A stretch of 64,000 nucleotides of DNA. Origin: Paracholeplasma manati. Lineage in GTDB: Bacteria > Bacillota_I > Bacilli_A > Acholeplasmatales > UBA5453. Position 1 is the first letter of the stretch. Each line of letters opens with the position of its first letter. The notes beneath the pieces were generated by a model. That model had not been told where the DNA came from and ran no database searches. It worked only from the letters and a program-made list of their open reading frames with translations. The DNA lies in assembly GCF_025742995.1 (NCBI RefSeq), contig NZ_JAOVQM010000002.1:310001-374000 (forward strand), read 5' to 3'. Of the stretch, positions 42,703 through 51,328 are shown in pieces. The position numbers were made by a program, and so were the translations under genes.

Positions 42703-43589
42703 TGTTAAAAATTGGTTCTCACGTCGGATTATCCGGCAGCGATATGTATGAAGGTTCCGTATTAGAAGCCATCAGCTATGGCGCCACAGCCTTCATGGTC
42801 TATACCGGTGCCCCACAAAACACCATCCGTAAATCCATCAAAGATTTGAATATTGCGGGGGCTGAAAAGCAGATGCAAGCCCATGGGCTATCCTTTGATG
42901 ATGTGGTTGTTCACGCACCTTATATCATCAATTTAGCGAATCCTGATCCAGAAAAACGCGCTTTCGCTGTGGAATTTCTCACCAAAGAAGTGGAAAGAAC
43001 CCATGCCATGCACGTCAAACAAATCGTTCTACACCCAGGTTCTGCTGTGGGTAAAGACCGAGCAGAAGCGTTGAAATGGATTGCAGAAGGGATTAACCAA
43101 GTCATACAAAATACCAAGCAATTACCAGTCAAAATCGCCTTAGAAACGATGGCAGGTAAAGGCAATGAGATGGGTAAAACCTTTGAAGAAATCCGTGATA
43201 TGATCACGTTAATCGAAGATAAAAACCGCATTTCTGTTTGTTTTGATACTTGTCACACCTCGGATGCGGGTTATGATATCCAAAACGATTTCGAAGGGGT
43301 CATCCAACACTTTGATCAAGTGGTTGGTAAACAATACATCTCCGTTTTTCATGTCAATGATTCAAAGAACCCAAGAGGGGCTGCGAAAGATAGGCATGCT
43401 AACTTAGGATTTGGTGAAATTGGATTTGACGCGTTGTTAAAGGTCATCTATCACCCAGATTTTAATCATATCCCAAAAATCCTTGAAACACCTTATATTG
43501 ACGACAAAGCTCCATATAAACACGAAATTCAAATGATCAAAAACCGTACATTTAACCCGAATTTAGAGTTAGATGTGAAAAATAGTTGA
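42702..43589 (+). CDS. nfo: Endonuclease IV (AP endonuclease)
   Basis: 295 aa TIM-barrel zinc enzyme of base excision repair. LKIGSHVGLSGSDM, VVHAPYIINLANPD, LHPGSAVG, ALETMAGKGNEMG, VCFDTCHTSDAGYD, FHVNDSKNPRGAAKDRH and ILETPYID supply the metal-binding His, Glu and Asp residues. SD GGAGG lies in the end of the helicase gene. Complete. Confidence 0.96.
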   Translation: MLKIGSHVGLSGSDMYEGSVLEAISYGATAFMVYTGAPQNTIRKSIKDLNIAGAEKQMQAHGLSFDDVVVHAPYIINLANPDPEKRAFAVEFLTKEVERTHAMHVKQIVLHPGSAVGKDRAEALKWIAEGINQVIQNTKQLPVKIALETMAGKGNEMGKTFEEIRDMITLIEDKNRISVCFDTCHTSDAGYDIQNDFEGVIQHFDQVVGKQYISVFHVNDSKNPRGAAKDRHANLGFGEIGFDALLKVIYHPDFNHIPKILETPYIDDKAPYKHEIQMIKNRTFNPNLELDVKNS

Positions 43590-43615
43590 AAGGTTTTTCA
43601 ATAGTCCGTTATAAT
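43586..43615 (+). promoter_or_regulatory. degV-like gene promoter
   Basis: TTGAAA (43586-43591) overlapping the nfo stop, 18-bp spacer, TATAAT (43610-43615). Confidence 0.7.
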
Positions 43616-43644
43616 ATTTATAAAACATAAAGGAGAAGTACATT

Positions 43645-44517
43645 ATGAGAGATTTCATCATTGTTACCGATTCAGCCTGTGATTTATCAAATGATATCGC
43701 GAAATCACTGGATTTAGAAGTGTTACCATTAAAGGTCGTCATTGAAGGGGTAGAATACCCAGATTATCTCGACCATCGTTCGATGTCACCAGAAGATTTT
43801 TATAGCCGCGTACGTAAAGGTATGATGCCTTCAACCGCACAAGTCAATGTTCAAGAGTATTTAGATGTTTGTGAAAAACTGATCAAGGCTCAAAAAGATA
43901 TTTTGATTTTAACTTTCTCCAGTGCCCTTTCAGGCACTTATAATAGTGCACGTTTAGCCGTTGAACAACTTCAAGAAACCTACCCAACGTTTAAAATCAT
44001 GTTGGTAGATACCTTAGCTGCTTCCTTGGGTGAAGGCTTAATTGTTTATAAAGCAGGACAAATGCGTAAACAAGGGTACTCGATTGAACAAGTCAGAGAT
44101 GAAGTTGAAAAAACCAAGCTGAACGTAGCCCATTGGTTTACTGTATCCGACATCAACCACCTCAAACGTGGTGGTAGAATCAGTTCCACCGCCGCTGTGG
44201 TTGCGAACCTACTCAACATCAATCCGATTTTACACGTATCCGATGAAGGTAAATTGATTGCGAGAACCAAAGTCATTGGACGTAAGAAAGCATTACATGC
44301 ATTATTCAATAAGATGAAAGAAACGTATAACCCATTGTTACACAAAACGGTATTCATTTCACATGGCGATGATTTAGATGCTGCGAACATGTTAAAAAAC
44401 ATGATATTGGACGAATTAGACTGTGATGTTGAACTCATCAACTTCATTGGCCCTGTCATTGGCGCGCACTCCGGTCCAAATACCATTGCCCTATTCTTTT
44501 ACGCCACTTCAAGATAA
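43645..44517 (+). CDS. DegV family fatty-acid-binding protein
   Basis: 290 aa. IVTDSACDLSNDIAKSL, DHRSMSPEDFYSRVRKG, PSTAQVNVQEYLD, LTFSSALSGTYNSARLA and HWFTVSDINHLKRGGRIS are the DegV signatures. The Ser/Thr of PSTAQ and the Ser of SSALSGTY hold the fatty-acid carboxylate. In Gram-positives these proteins (FakB) present fatty acids to the kinase FakA for acyl-phosphate formation. No fakA is nearby. SD AAGGAGAA. Confidence 0.92.
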   Translation: MRDFIIVTDSACDLSNDIAKSLDLEVLPLKVVIEGVEYPDYLDHRSMSPEDFYSRVRKGMMPSTAQVNVQEYLDVCEKLIKAQKDILILTFSSALSGTYNSARLAVEQLQETYPTFKIMLVDTLAASLGEGLIVYKAGQMRKQGYSIEQVRDEVEKTKLNVAHWFTVSDINHLKRGGRISSTAAVVANLLNINPILHVSDEGKLIARTKVIGRKKALHALFNKMKETYNPLLHKTVFISHGDDLDAANMLKNMILDELDCDVELINFIGPVIGAHSGPNTIALFFYATSR

Positions 44518-44540
44518 ACACCTGCGGGTGTTTTCTTTTT
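44517..44540 (+). terminator. Terminator after degV-like gene
   Basis: AACACC, TGCG, GGTGTT then TTCTTTTT, starting at the last base of the stop codon. Confidence 0.8.
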
Positions 44541-44573
44541 ACCCGTTAATATTTCGAATTCGAAGCAATATGT

Positions 44574-44602
44574 TTGAAATGGCAGTTAGACCCCTATATA
44601 AT
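44574..44602 (+). promoter_or_regulatory. Promoter of the dioxygenase/hydrolase pair
   Basis: TTGAAA (44574-44579), 17 bp, TATAAT (44597-44602); the ATG follows 22 bases later with GGAGGGG in between. Confidence 0.8.
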
Positions 44603-44623
44603 GAAGACATGGAGGGGATGTTT

Positions 44624-45613
44624 ATGAAACCACTATTAGGCATACACCATGTCACTGCGATGACGAGCAGTGCGGAACGCATTTATGAATTTTTTACATT
44701 TATTCTAGGATTACGCTTGGTTAAAAAAACCGTGAATCAAGACGACATTCAAACGTACCATCTCTTTTTCGCGGATGACCGCGGAAGTGCTGGTACAGAC
44801 ATGACATTCTTTGATTTTAAAGGTCAATCCAAAGCGATTCGCGGTTCAAACGAAATATCCAAGACGGGTTTTCGTGTACCTAATGACGATGCATTAGAGT
44901 ACTTTCAAAAACGATTTGCCCATTATCAAGTGGATGCAGAACCGATTCAAACGTTGTTTGGCAAAAAGATATTGCCATTTAAGGATTTTGATGATCAAGC
45001 TTATGTCCTTATTTCAGATGAACACAACACCGGGGTTAAAGCCGGAATACCATGGCAACAGGGTCCTGTACCGAACGAATATGCCATTTATGGGTTGGGT
45101 CCGATTTTCTTTAGGGTCAATCATTTAACGTGGATGAACCAAGTACTCACGGAACGTCTTACCTTTAAACAAACCCAAACCGAAGGCAGTTACACATTGT
45201 ATGAAACAGGCTTAGGTGGGAATGGGGGTAGTGTGATTGTCGAACACACACCGAACTTACCTCAAGCCCGACAAGGTTTTGGTGGGGTCCACCATGTCGC
45301 TTTTGGGGTAGAAGATACCACCGATATCCAAGCGTGGATTACACACCTCAATCAACAACAAATCATGCATTCAGGATTGGTGGATCGTTTCTATTTTAGA
45401 TCACTGTATACCCGCATGTATCCTGGTATTCTCTTTGAATTCGCGACCGAAGGTCCAGGGTTCATCGATGATGAAGAACCGTATGAAACCCTCGGTGAAC
45501 TGCTCGCACTACCACCGAAATACCGTCATTTGAGAAATGACATTACCAAGATGGTCAGACACATCGATACCAAACGTTCAGATAAAAGATTTAAGAAGGA
45601 GTACACCTTCTAG
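44624..45613 (+). CDS. Ring-cleaving (glyoxalase-fold) dioxygenase, MhqO-like
   Basis: 329 aa from ATG 44624. GGAGG at 44611-44615 excludes ATG 44618 and the long upstream frame that overlaps degV. Two vicinal-oxygen-chelate modules: GIHHVTAMTSSAERIYEFF (metal His) and GFGGVHHVAFGVEDTTDIQ (second metal His), with LFEFATEGPGF holding the metal Glu. By homology to Bacillus MhqO/MhqA it opens hydroquinone or catechol-type rings and protects against quinones. The next gene begins 2 bp later. Confidence 0.85.
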   Translation: MKPLLGIHHVTAMTSSAERIYEFFTFILGLRLVKKTVNQDDIQTYHLFFADDRGSAGTDMTFFDFKGQSKAIRGSNEISKTGFRVPNDDALEYFQKRFAHYQVDAEPIQTLFGKKILPFKDFDDQAYVLISDEHNTGVKAGIPWQQGPVPNEYAIYGLGPIFFRVNHLTWMNQVLTERLTFKQTQTEGSYTLYETGLGGNGGSVIVEHTPNLPQARQGFGGVHHVAFGVEDTTDIQAWITHLNQQQIMHSGLVDRFYFRSLYTRMYPGILFEFATEGPGFIDDEEPYETLGELLALPPKYRHLRNDITKMVRHIDTKRSDKRFKKEYTF

Positions 45614-45614
45614 T

Positions 45615-46205
45615 ATGAAACACATCTATCAAAAAGGCGATACCCATACACTCATTTTATTGCATGGTACGGGTGGGGACGAAAACGATTTAATCCCGCT
45701 CGCAAAAATGGTATCCCCGCAATCGAGCATTCTATCCATCCGCGGGAATGTTTTAGAAAACGGCATGCCTCGATTCTTTAGACGCTTAGCCATGGGTGTA
45801 TTTGATCAAGAGAACTTAAAAGAAGAAACCCGAAATCTATATCATTTTTTATTAGAGGCTGCTCAAACCTACCAATTTGATTTAAACAAATCCACCATCA
45901 TCGGTTTTTCCAATGGGGCGAATATCGCGATATCCTTATTATTCACATACAATAATCCAGTGGGACAAGCCATCCTATTGCGTCCGATGATTCCGAATGA
46001 AGTGATTTTATCAAAATCGTTGAACCAAACAGATGTGATCATCATTACAGGTAACTACGATACCATCGTACCGCCTGCTCATGGCCAACGATTGACGACT
46101 TTATTTCAAGGCCTTCAAGCAAATACGACCCTATTTCAGTTGGATGCCACCCATCGATTGACCGAAGAAGACGTCAAAATCATTAAAGAAAACATAAAAA
46201 AATGA
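45615..46205 (+). CDS. Phospholipase/carboxylesterase family hydrolase, MhqD-like
   Basis: 196 aa from ATG 45615; AAGGAG (45596-45601) is a little far (13 bases). Alpha/beta hydrolase: LLHGTGGDENDLIPLAK oxyanion region, GFSNGANIA nucleophile Ser, TGNYDTIVP Asp and DATHRLTEED His. The catalytic triad is complete. Pairing with an MhqO-like dioxygenase matches the Bacillus mhq genes for quinone/hydroquinone detoxification; this function is inferred. Terminator follows. Confidence 0.85.
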   Translation: MKHIYQKGDTHTLILLHGTGGDENDLIPLAKMVSPQSSILSIRGNVLENGMPRFFRRLAMGVFDQENLKEETRNLYHFLLEAAQTYQFDLNKSTIIGFSNGANIAISLLFTYNNPVGQAILLRPMIPNEVILSKSLNQTDVIIITGNYDTIVPPAHGQRLTTLFQGLQANTTLFQLDATHRLTEEDVKIIKENIKK

Positions 46206-46227
46206 GTTCATCATGAACTCATTTTTT
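46202..46227. terminator. Terminator between mhqD-like gene and glgC
   Basis: ATGAGTTC / GAACTCAT stem (8 bp or more) overlapping the stop codon, followed by TTTTTT. It also lies just past the convergent glgC end. Confidence 0.85.
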
Positions 46228-46231
46228 ACTA

Positions 46232-47461
46232 TTATCGTATAGTTGAACCAGATTTAACAAAGAGATTATCAAACTTCGCGTGGCGATAAATACGACAGTT
46301 TCTCGCAATCTTCGCGTTATCAGGCACGTAGCCATGTTTTTCAATGACGTTGATGCCGGAGGACAATACCGTTGGTCTTTCTTCATTTGGGGTATAATCA
46401 TCGGAATAACCGACAATGGCATTTCTACCAATATAGACTTTCTTATCTAAAATGGCTCTTTCAACGATGGCGTTTTCGGAAATGATGGTGTTATTTAAAA
46501 TAACGGAATCTCTCACAATCGCGCCTTTTTCAACGCGAACACCAGGGCTTAGAACACTGTTGATGACGGTACCGTCAATGACCGAACCGTTGGAAATCAA
46601 TGAGTTAACGATGTGTGCATTCGAACCCACCCTCACTGGTGGCATTTCTTCGGAACGGGTATATATTTTCCAAGTATCGGAATATAAGTCTAGTCTAGGT
46701 TCAGCCATGTTGAGCAATTCAATGTTGGTTTGTAGATAGGAGTCATAGGTACCTACATCTCTCCAATAGCCACTGAATTCATAAGCATAAATCTTACTTT
46801 CGGCTTCCTTGATTAAGGTTGGTAAAATATGCTTACCAAAGTCTAAATTTGGGTCTTTAATGGTATCTAAAGCACGGTAAAGCATATCGGCTGAAAAGAC
46901 ATAAATACCCATGGATGCTTGATCAGATTTTGGTTGTTTAGGTTTTTCTTCAAAACCAACGATGCGCATCTCTTCGTTGGTTTCCATGATGCCAAAACGG
47001 TGGGCTTCAGCCAAAGGTACACGTTGGGTAGCGATGGTGACCGTCGCGCCTTTTTCAATATGGAAATTGATCATTTTACGGTAATTCATTTTATAGATAT
47101 GATCACCGGATAGAATGAGGATGAATTTGGGTTCTCTGCGTCTGACAAACTCGATGTTTTTTAACACAGAGTCAGCGGTACCCATGTACCATTCATTGTG
47201 TGGTTGTAAGAGGGTAACCTGAGAGTCTCTACGGTCTAGGTCCCAAGGTTTGCCGGTACCGATATGTTCATTTAAGGATAATGGTAAGTATTGGGTTAAG
47301 ATACCAATGTCATAAATGCCTGAATTGGCACAGTTGGATAGAGAAAAGTCAATGATTCTAAATTTACCTGCAAATGGCACAGCAGGTTTACTGCGTTTTT
47401 CAGCGAGTAGGTCAAGTCTTGACCCTTTACCGCCAGCTAAGATTAGAGCTAAAGTTTCCAT
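46232..47461 (-). CDS. glgC: Glucose-1-phosphate adenylyltransferase
   Basis: 409 aa. Nucleotidyltransferase domain (LALILAGGKGSRLDLLAEKR; KPAVPFAGKFRIIDFSLSN; GTADSVLKN; LILSGDHIYKMNY; GFEEKPKQP) and a C-terminal left-handed beta-helix with hexapeptide repeats (GSNAHIVNSLISNGSVIDG). It makes ADP-glucose for glycogen from ATP and glucose-1-phosphate. SD GGGGGAA; 12 bp after glgA, so the two are one transcript. No glgB, glgP or glgX is seen in the window. Confidence 0.93.
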   Translation of the reverse strand: METLALILAGGKGSRLDLLAEKRSKPAVPFAGKFRIIDFSLSNCANSGIYDIGILTQYLPLSLNEHIGTGKPWDLDRRDSQVTLLQPHNEWYMGTADSVLKNIEFVRRREPKFILILSGDHIYKMNYRKMINFHIEKGATVTIATQRVPLAEAHRFGIMETNEEMRIVGFEEKPKQPKSDQASMGIYVFSADMLYRALDTIKDPNLDFGKHILPTLIKEAESKIYAYEFSGYWRDVGTYDSYLQTNIELLNMAEPRLDLYSDTWKIYTRSEEMPPVRVGSNAHIVNSLISNGSVIDGTVINSVLSPGVRVEKGAIVRDSVILNNTIISENAIVERAILDKKVYIGRNAIVGYSDDYTPNEERPTVLSSGINVIEKHGYVPDNAKIARNCRIYRHAKFDNLFVKSGSTIR

Positions 47462-47473
47462 AAAAGATTCCCC

Positions 47474-48898
47474 CTATTTATTTAATATTTGATGATACAA
47501 CTGTAGATATGCTTCACCCATGTGTTCTAATGAATGGTTTTGAGACATCGCAGATTGAACCAATAATCGCCAGTCCGATGGGTTATTGGTATATAGCAAT
47601 ATCGCATCCAATAAGACTTGTTTGAGTTCATGGGCATTGTAGTTTGCGAAACTAAAGCCATTGCCTTCTTTGGTGTATTTATTGTATGGCATGACAGTGT
47701 CTTTTAATCCACCCGTTTCTCTCACCAATGGTAAGCACCCATAACGCATCGCGATGAGTTGACCTAACCCGCACGGTTCAAATTGGCTTGGCATCAACAA
47801 CAGGTCCGCGGAAGCGTACAGTTGATGTGCCAAGGCATTATTGAAACCGATGAAGGTGTATACACGGTTTCGATACTTATCTTGTAAGTAGCGTAAGAAG
47901 TTTTCATAATGCAAGTCACCACTACCGATGAAGACAAATTTCGCTGTGCTTTCTGCGATGGCTTCTTCTAAAGTGGTCATCATCAAATCGATGCCTTTTT
48001 GTTTTGCAAGACGGCCGATGTAAGCGACCAATGCAGTATCGGTCGATAACTCTAAGTTGAGTTTTTGAAGTAACGCGAATTTGTTTTTCTTTTTGGCTTG
48101 AACAAAATGCTTATCATTGAACGTTTTTTCCAAATAAGTGTCGGTTTCAGGGTTGTAAATGTCATAATCTATCCCATTTAATATCCCAGTAAAGTTGTTT
48201 AACCTCGACTTGAGTGCACCATCTAAAGTAAACCCATAGTATTCGGTTTGAACTTCTTGCATATAGGTTGGTGAAACGGTGTTGATGTGATTCGCACGCA
48301 TGATCGCAGCTTTCAAGAAGTTCAATCGATCAAAGTGAATGTACGCATAATTGAATGGTCTGCCAATCAATCGATAAGCATCTTTAGGGAAGGACCCTTG
48401 ATACTCTAAATTATGGATGGTTAACAAGGTTTTAACGGTTTTGAACATTTCCTTTTGACGGTATATTTCGTCTAATAAATAGGGAATTAAACCAGTTTGC
48501 CAATCATTGATGTGCAGCAAATCAAACGGTTTTTGAATGAGTTCAATGTATTCCAAAACAGCGAAATCATAAAATAAAAACCGCTTATCATCGTCGTAGT
48601 ATCCATAATAATTTGCGCGTTTGAAAAATAATTCATTTTCAACGAAAATATAGGTTACACCGTCATGAATAGTTTCATAGTATTTCGCTTTGAAGTGTTC
48701 ATCAGCAATTTTAATGTTTCGTTCACCAATGTATTTGAATGTATTCAGTTTTGGATAAATAGAATCATAGAGTGGTGTAATCACGGCTGTGAATTCACCC
48801 AATTGATTCATGATTTTTGGTAGAGCAGAAGCCATATCGGCCAAACCACCAGATTTGGAGAATGGATAAGCTTCACTGGAACAAAATAAAATGCGCAT
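47474..48898 (-). CDS. glgA: Glycogen synthase (ADP-glucose dependent)
   Basis: 474 aa GT5 enzyme. ILFCSSEAYPFSKSGGLADM holds the nucleotide-sugar KxGGL motif; HINDWQTGLIPYLL, LTIHNLEYQG, NTVSPTYMQEV, VAYIGRLAKQKGIDLM and MPSQFEPCGLGQLIAMRYG are all typical. It extends alpha-1,4-glucan from ADP-glucose. First gene of glgA-glgC, with a clear promoter. Length is standard. Confidence 0.94.
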   Translation of the reverse strand: MRILFCSSEAYPFSKSGGLADMASALPKIMNQLGEFTAVITPLYDSIYPKLNTFKYIGERNIKIADEHFKAKYYETIHDGVTYIFVENELFFKRANYYGYYDDDKRFLFYDFAVLEYIELIQKPFDLLHINDWQTGLIPYLLDEIYRQKEMFKTVKTLLTIHNLEYQGSFPKDAYRLIGRPFNYAYIHFDRLNFLKAAIMRANHINTVSPTYMQEVQTEYYGFTLDGALKSRLNNFTGILNGIDYDIYNPETDTYLEKTFNDKHFVQAKKKNKFALLQKLNLELSTDTALVAYIGRLAKQKGIDLMMTTLEEAIAESTAKFVFIGSGDLHYENFLRYLQDKYRNRVYTFIGFNNALAHQLYASADLLLMPSQFEPCGLGQLIAMRYGCLPLVRETGGLKDTVMPYNKYTKEGNGFSFANYNAHELKQVLLDAILLYTNNPSDWRLLVQSAMSQNHSLEHMGEAYLQLYHQILNK

Positions 48899-48915
48899 AG
48901 CGTCACCCCATAAAC

Positions 48916-48944
48916 ATTATAACCTAATGAAACGGGTTACACAA
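48916..48944 (-). promoter_or_regulatory. glgA-glgC promoter
   Basis: Minus strand TTGTGT (48944-48939), 17-bp spacer, TATAAT (48921-48916). SD GGTGA precedes the glgA start. Confidence 0.7.
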
Positions 48945-49000
48945 TAACGCCAACATGGATTTTACTTTCATGACGCAAATTTACCATATTCATAAATGAA

Positions 49001-49029
49001 TTGATAAAAGAAAACCCCCGTGTTATAAT
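49001..49029 (+). promoter_or_regulatory. Promoter of the membrane thioredoxin-like gene
   Basis: TTGATA (49001-49006), 17-bp spacer, TATAAT (49024-49029); AAGGAG lies 25 bases on. Confidence 0.8.
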
Positions 49030-49059
49030 GTTACTAGTCATTTAAAGGAGATTCAAATT

Positions 49060-49611
49060 ATGTCTAAAAAACCCTATGCAAGACCACAGTATAAAGTAAA
49101 ACCTGCAGTGATTATCATTATCGCTGTCATCGTGTTTGTTTTTTCAGCACTCATCGTGATCATTCAACCATCTGATCAAGAAAAGATTTACAAGGCTTAC
49201 AACAGTGCAGGTTCACCAAACCTGTCACAAAATCACGTGATTGAATCCATCAGCGTATCGAAATTAGGACGCCTAATTGATTCAGGTGCACCAGTGGTTG
49301 TATTCTTTGGAACCACAACATGTTCAGTGTGTGTCAGTGAAATTGGCTGGTATGATATTGAATTTAAAGGTGCAGGGTTGGTTTCTGAACTATCTGTCAT
49401 TTACTATGTGAACCGTACAAATATGAGTCAAAGTGATGTTGAAAAATTCCAAACTAAATACGCAATGACTTTAACTGGTACACCAGAATTATATTATTTG
49501 AATGATGGTGACATCGTAGCAAGAAGATCTGATTTTAATAGCGATACACAACCGATGGCAGGTCAAATCAGAAGTTTCTTCACAGCCGTTAAAAACGATT
49601 TAGCAGAATAA
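49060..49611 (+). CDS. Membrane-anchored thioredoxin-fold protein
   Basis: 183 aa. Short basic N-terminus, one anchor helix (about 17-37), then a thioredoxin-like domain outside: PVVVFFGTTTCSVCVSEI with CSVC near residue 87 as the redox pair, and the cis-proline region TGTPELYYL. Such proteins reduce or isomerise extracytoplasmic disulfides. It might receive electrons from the CcdA-type protein at 138; this is only a guess. Own promoter and terminator. Confidence 0.75.
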   Translation: MSKKPYARPQYKVKPAVIIIIAVIVFVFSALIVIIQPSDQEKIYKAYNSAGSPNLSQNHVIESISVSKLGRLIDSGAPVVVFFGTTTCSVCVSEIGWYDIEFKGAGLVSELSVIYYVNRTNMSQSDVEKFQTKYAMTLTGTPELYYLNDGDIVARRSDFNSDTQPMAGQIRSFFTAVKNDLAE

Positions 49612-49634
49612 AGCACCTCACACGTGCTTTTTTT
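49611..49634 (+). terminator. Terminator after the thioredoxin-like gene
   Basis: AAGCAC, CTCACAC, GTGCTT then TTTTT, starting at the stop codon. Confidence 0.8.
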
Positions 49635-49660
49635 CTACTTAAGGAAAGATTGGTAAACAT

Positions 49661-51328
49661 ATGATTCAACAGATTAAACAACAACTAAAAGAACGCGTCA
49701 TTGCGCATTTTCAACTAGAAAATCTCAATGTCGTCGTGGAAGAACCCAAAAGAGGAACAGCCGATTTAGCCATTCCCCTTTTTGCGTTGGTAAAACAACT
49801 CTCTAAACCCATGCCAGTGGTATTAGAAGAAGTCAAAAAAGCCATTGAATCCTACGACATGGTGAGTGAAATTCAATTTCTCAACGGCTTTTTAAATATC
49901 AGCATCAATCGTGCGGTATTTGCGAAAACAGTAGTGGACCAAGTGCTTGAAGAACAAGCCTTGTTTGGTAACCAACAAACCGAACAAACAGTTTGTATTG
50001 ATTACTCCGCACCAAATATTGCGAAAAGTTTCTCCATTGGACACTTGCGCTCGACCATGATAGGGAATGCCCTCAAAAACATTTATCAAAAATTAGGGTA
50101 TCGCGTGGTTGGCATCAACCATTTAGGTGACTGGGGTACGCAATTTGGTAAAATGATTGTTGCCTATAAAAAATGGGGTAACCGTGCAGATATAGAACAA
50201 AACCCAATTGTTGAACTTCAAAAATTATACGTCAAATTTCACGATGAAGTCGTGAATGACCCTACACTAGAAGACCAAGCCAGAGCTGTCTTCAAGGCCT
50301 TAGAAGATGGGGATGCAGAAATGCTCGAACTTTGGCGTTATTTCAGAGATGAATCCTTAAAAGAATTCATGTCGATGTATGATTTATTGGGGGTCAGTTT
50401 TGACTCTTATGATGGTGAATCCTTCTACAACGATAAGATGGCAGCGGTTGCGGATGAATTGGAACAAAAAGGACTCCTCGTTGAAGACGATGGGGCGATG
50501 ATTGTTCGAATTGACCCACTACCACCAGCGCTCATCAAACGTCGTGATGGTGCCACCCTATATATTACCCGCGATTTAGCAGCGTTGTTGTATCGATATA
50601 AAACATATCGTTTTGATAAGGTATTGTATGTCGTTGGCAACGAACAAAAACTCCACTTTGACCAATTAAAATCGGTATCCAAGCTCATGGGATACGATTT
50701 AGATATTCATCACGTGAACTTCGGTCTTGTCATGCAAGATGGTAAGAAGATGTCCACCCGTGGTGGTCGAGTAGTTAAACTATACGATGTGATTAAAGAA
50801 GCCATCTCGAGTGCGTCACAAGCCATCTTCGATAAAAATCCAAACCTTCAAAATCAAGCAGCGGTTGCGAAAGCGGTTGGGATTGGGGCAGTCATATTTA
50901 ATGATTTAAAGAATGACAGAAATCTAGATATCGAATTTAACCTCGAAAACATGTTGGCTTTTGAAGGACAAACCGGACCGTATTTACAATACAGCAGTGT
51001 TCGTATCGCATCCATCCTTAAAAATCAAACTTTAACAAATGATTATCCAGTCGATTCATATACCTCTGATTTACCGTTTGAACTCATCAAACAGTTATCC
51101 GGTTTTGAAGATGCTTTATTAAAGGCAGCGGAACTCAATGGCCCTCACGTCATTAGCCGTTACCTTTTACAACTCGCACAAACATTTAACCAGTTTTATG
51201 GTCAGTATAAAATCATTACGGAGGACGAAGCACTCAAACAAGCCAACCTTCACCTCATTCAAGCCGTACGTATCGTCTTGAACGAAGGCATGAGATTGCT
51301 TGGCATGATTGCACTCGATGAAATGTAA
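49661..51328 (+). CDS. argS: Arginyl-tRNA synthetase
   Basis: 555 aa class I synthetase. N-terminal additional domain (EPKRGTADLAIPLFALVK), HIGH-like SIGHLRSTMIG near 126, HLGDWGTQFGKM, and KMSTR-type QDGKKMSTRGG near 363; the DALR anticodon-binding C-terminus ends ...IVLNEGMRLLGMIALDEM. Charges tRNA-Arg. SD AAGGAAAG. Shares one base with the next start (TAATG). Confidence 0.96.
   Translation: MIQQIKQQLKERVIAHFQLENLNVVVEEPKRGTADLAIPLFALVKQLSKPMPVVLEEVKKAIESYDMVSEIQFLNGFLNISINRAVFAKTVVDQVLEEQALFGNQQTEQTVCIDYSAPNIAKSFSIGHLRSTMIGNALKNIYQKLGYRVVGINHLGDWGTQFGKMIVAYKKWGNRADIEQNPIVELQKLYVKFHDEVVNDPTLEDQARAVFKALEDGDAEMLELWRYFRDESLKEFMSMYDLLGVSFDSYDGESFYNDKMAAVADELEQKGLLVEDDGAMIVRIDPLPPALIKRRDGATLYITRDLAALLYRYKTYRFDKVLYVVGNEQKLHFDQLKSVSKLMGYDLDIHHVNFGLVMQDGKKMSTRGGRVVKLYDVIKEAISSASQAIFDKNPNLQNQAAVAKAVGIGAVIFNDLKNDRNLDIEFNLENMLAFEGQTGPYLQYSSVRIASILKNQTLTNDYPVDSYTSDLPFELIKQLSGFEDALLKAAELNGPHVISRYLLQLAQTFNQFYGQYKIITEDEALKQANLHLIQAVRIVLNEGMRLLGMIALDEM

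Noticed and set aside
42920-43231. Minus-strand open frames inside nfo, degV, glgC and other core genes
   Set aside because: They lie antisense within well-supported genes, lack SDs and show no domain.
44423-44623. Start of the dioxygenase inside degV
   Set aside because: This part overlaps degV, its terminator and a clear promoter; GGAGG at 44611 fixes the start at 44624.
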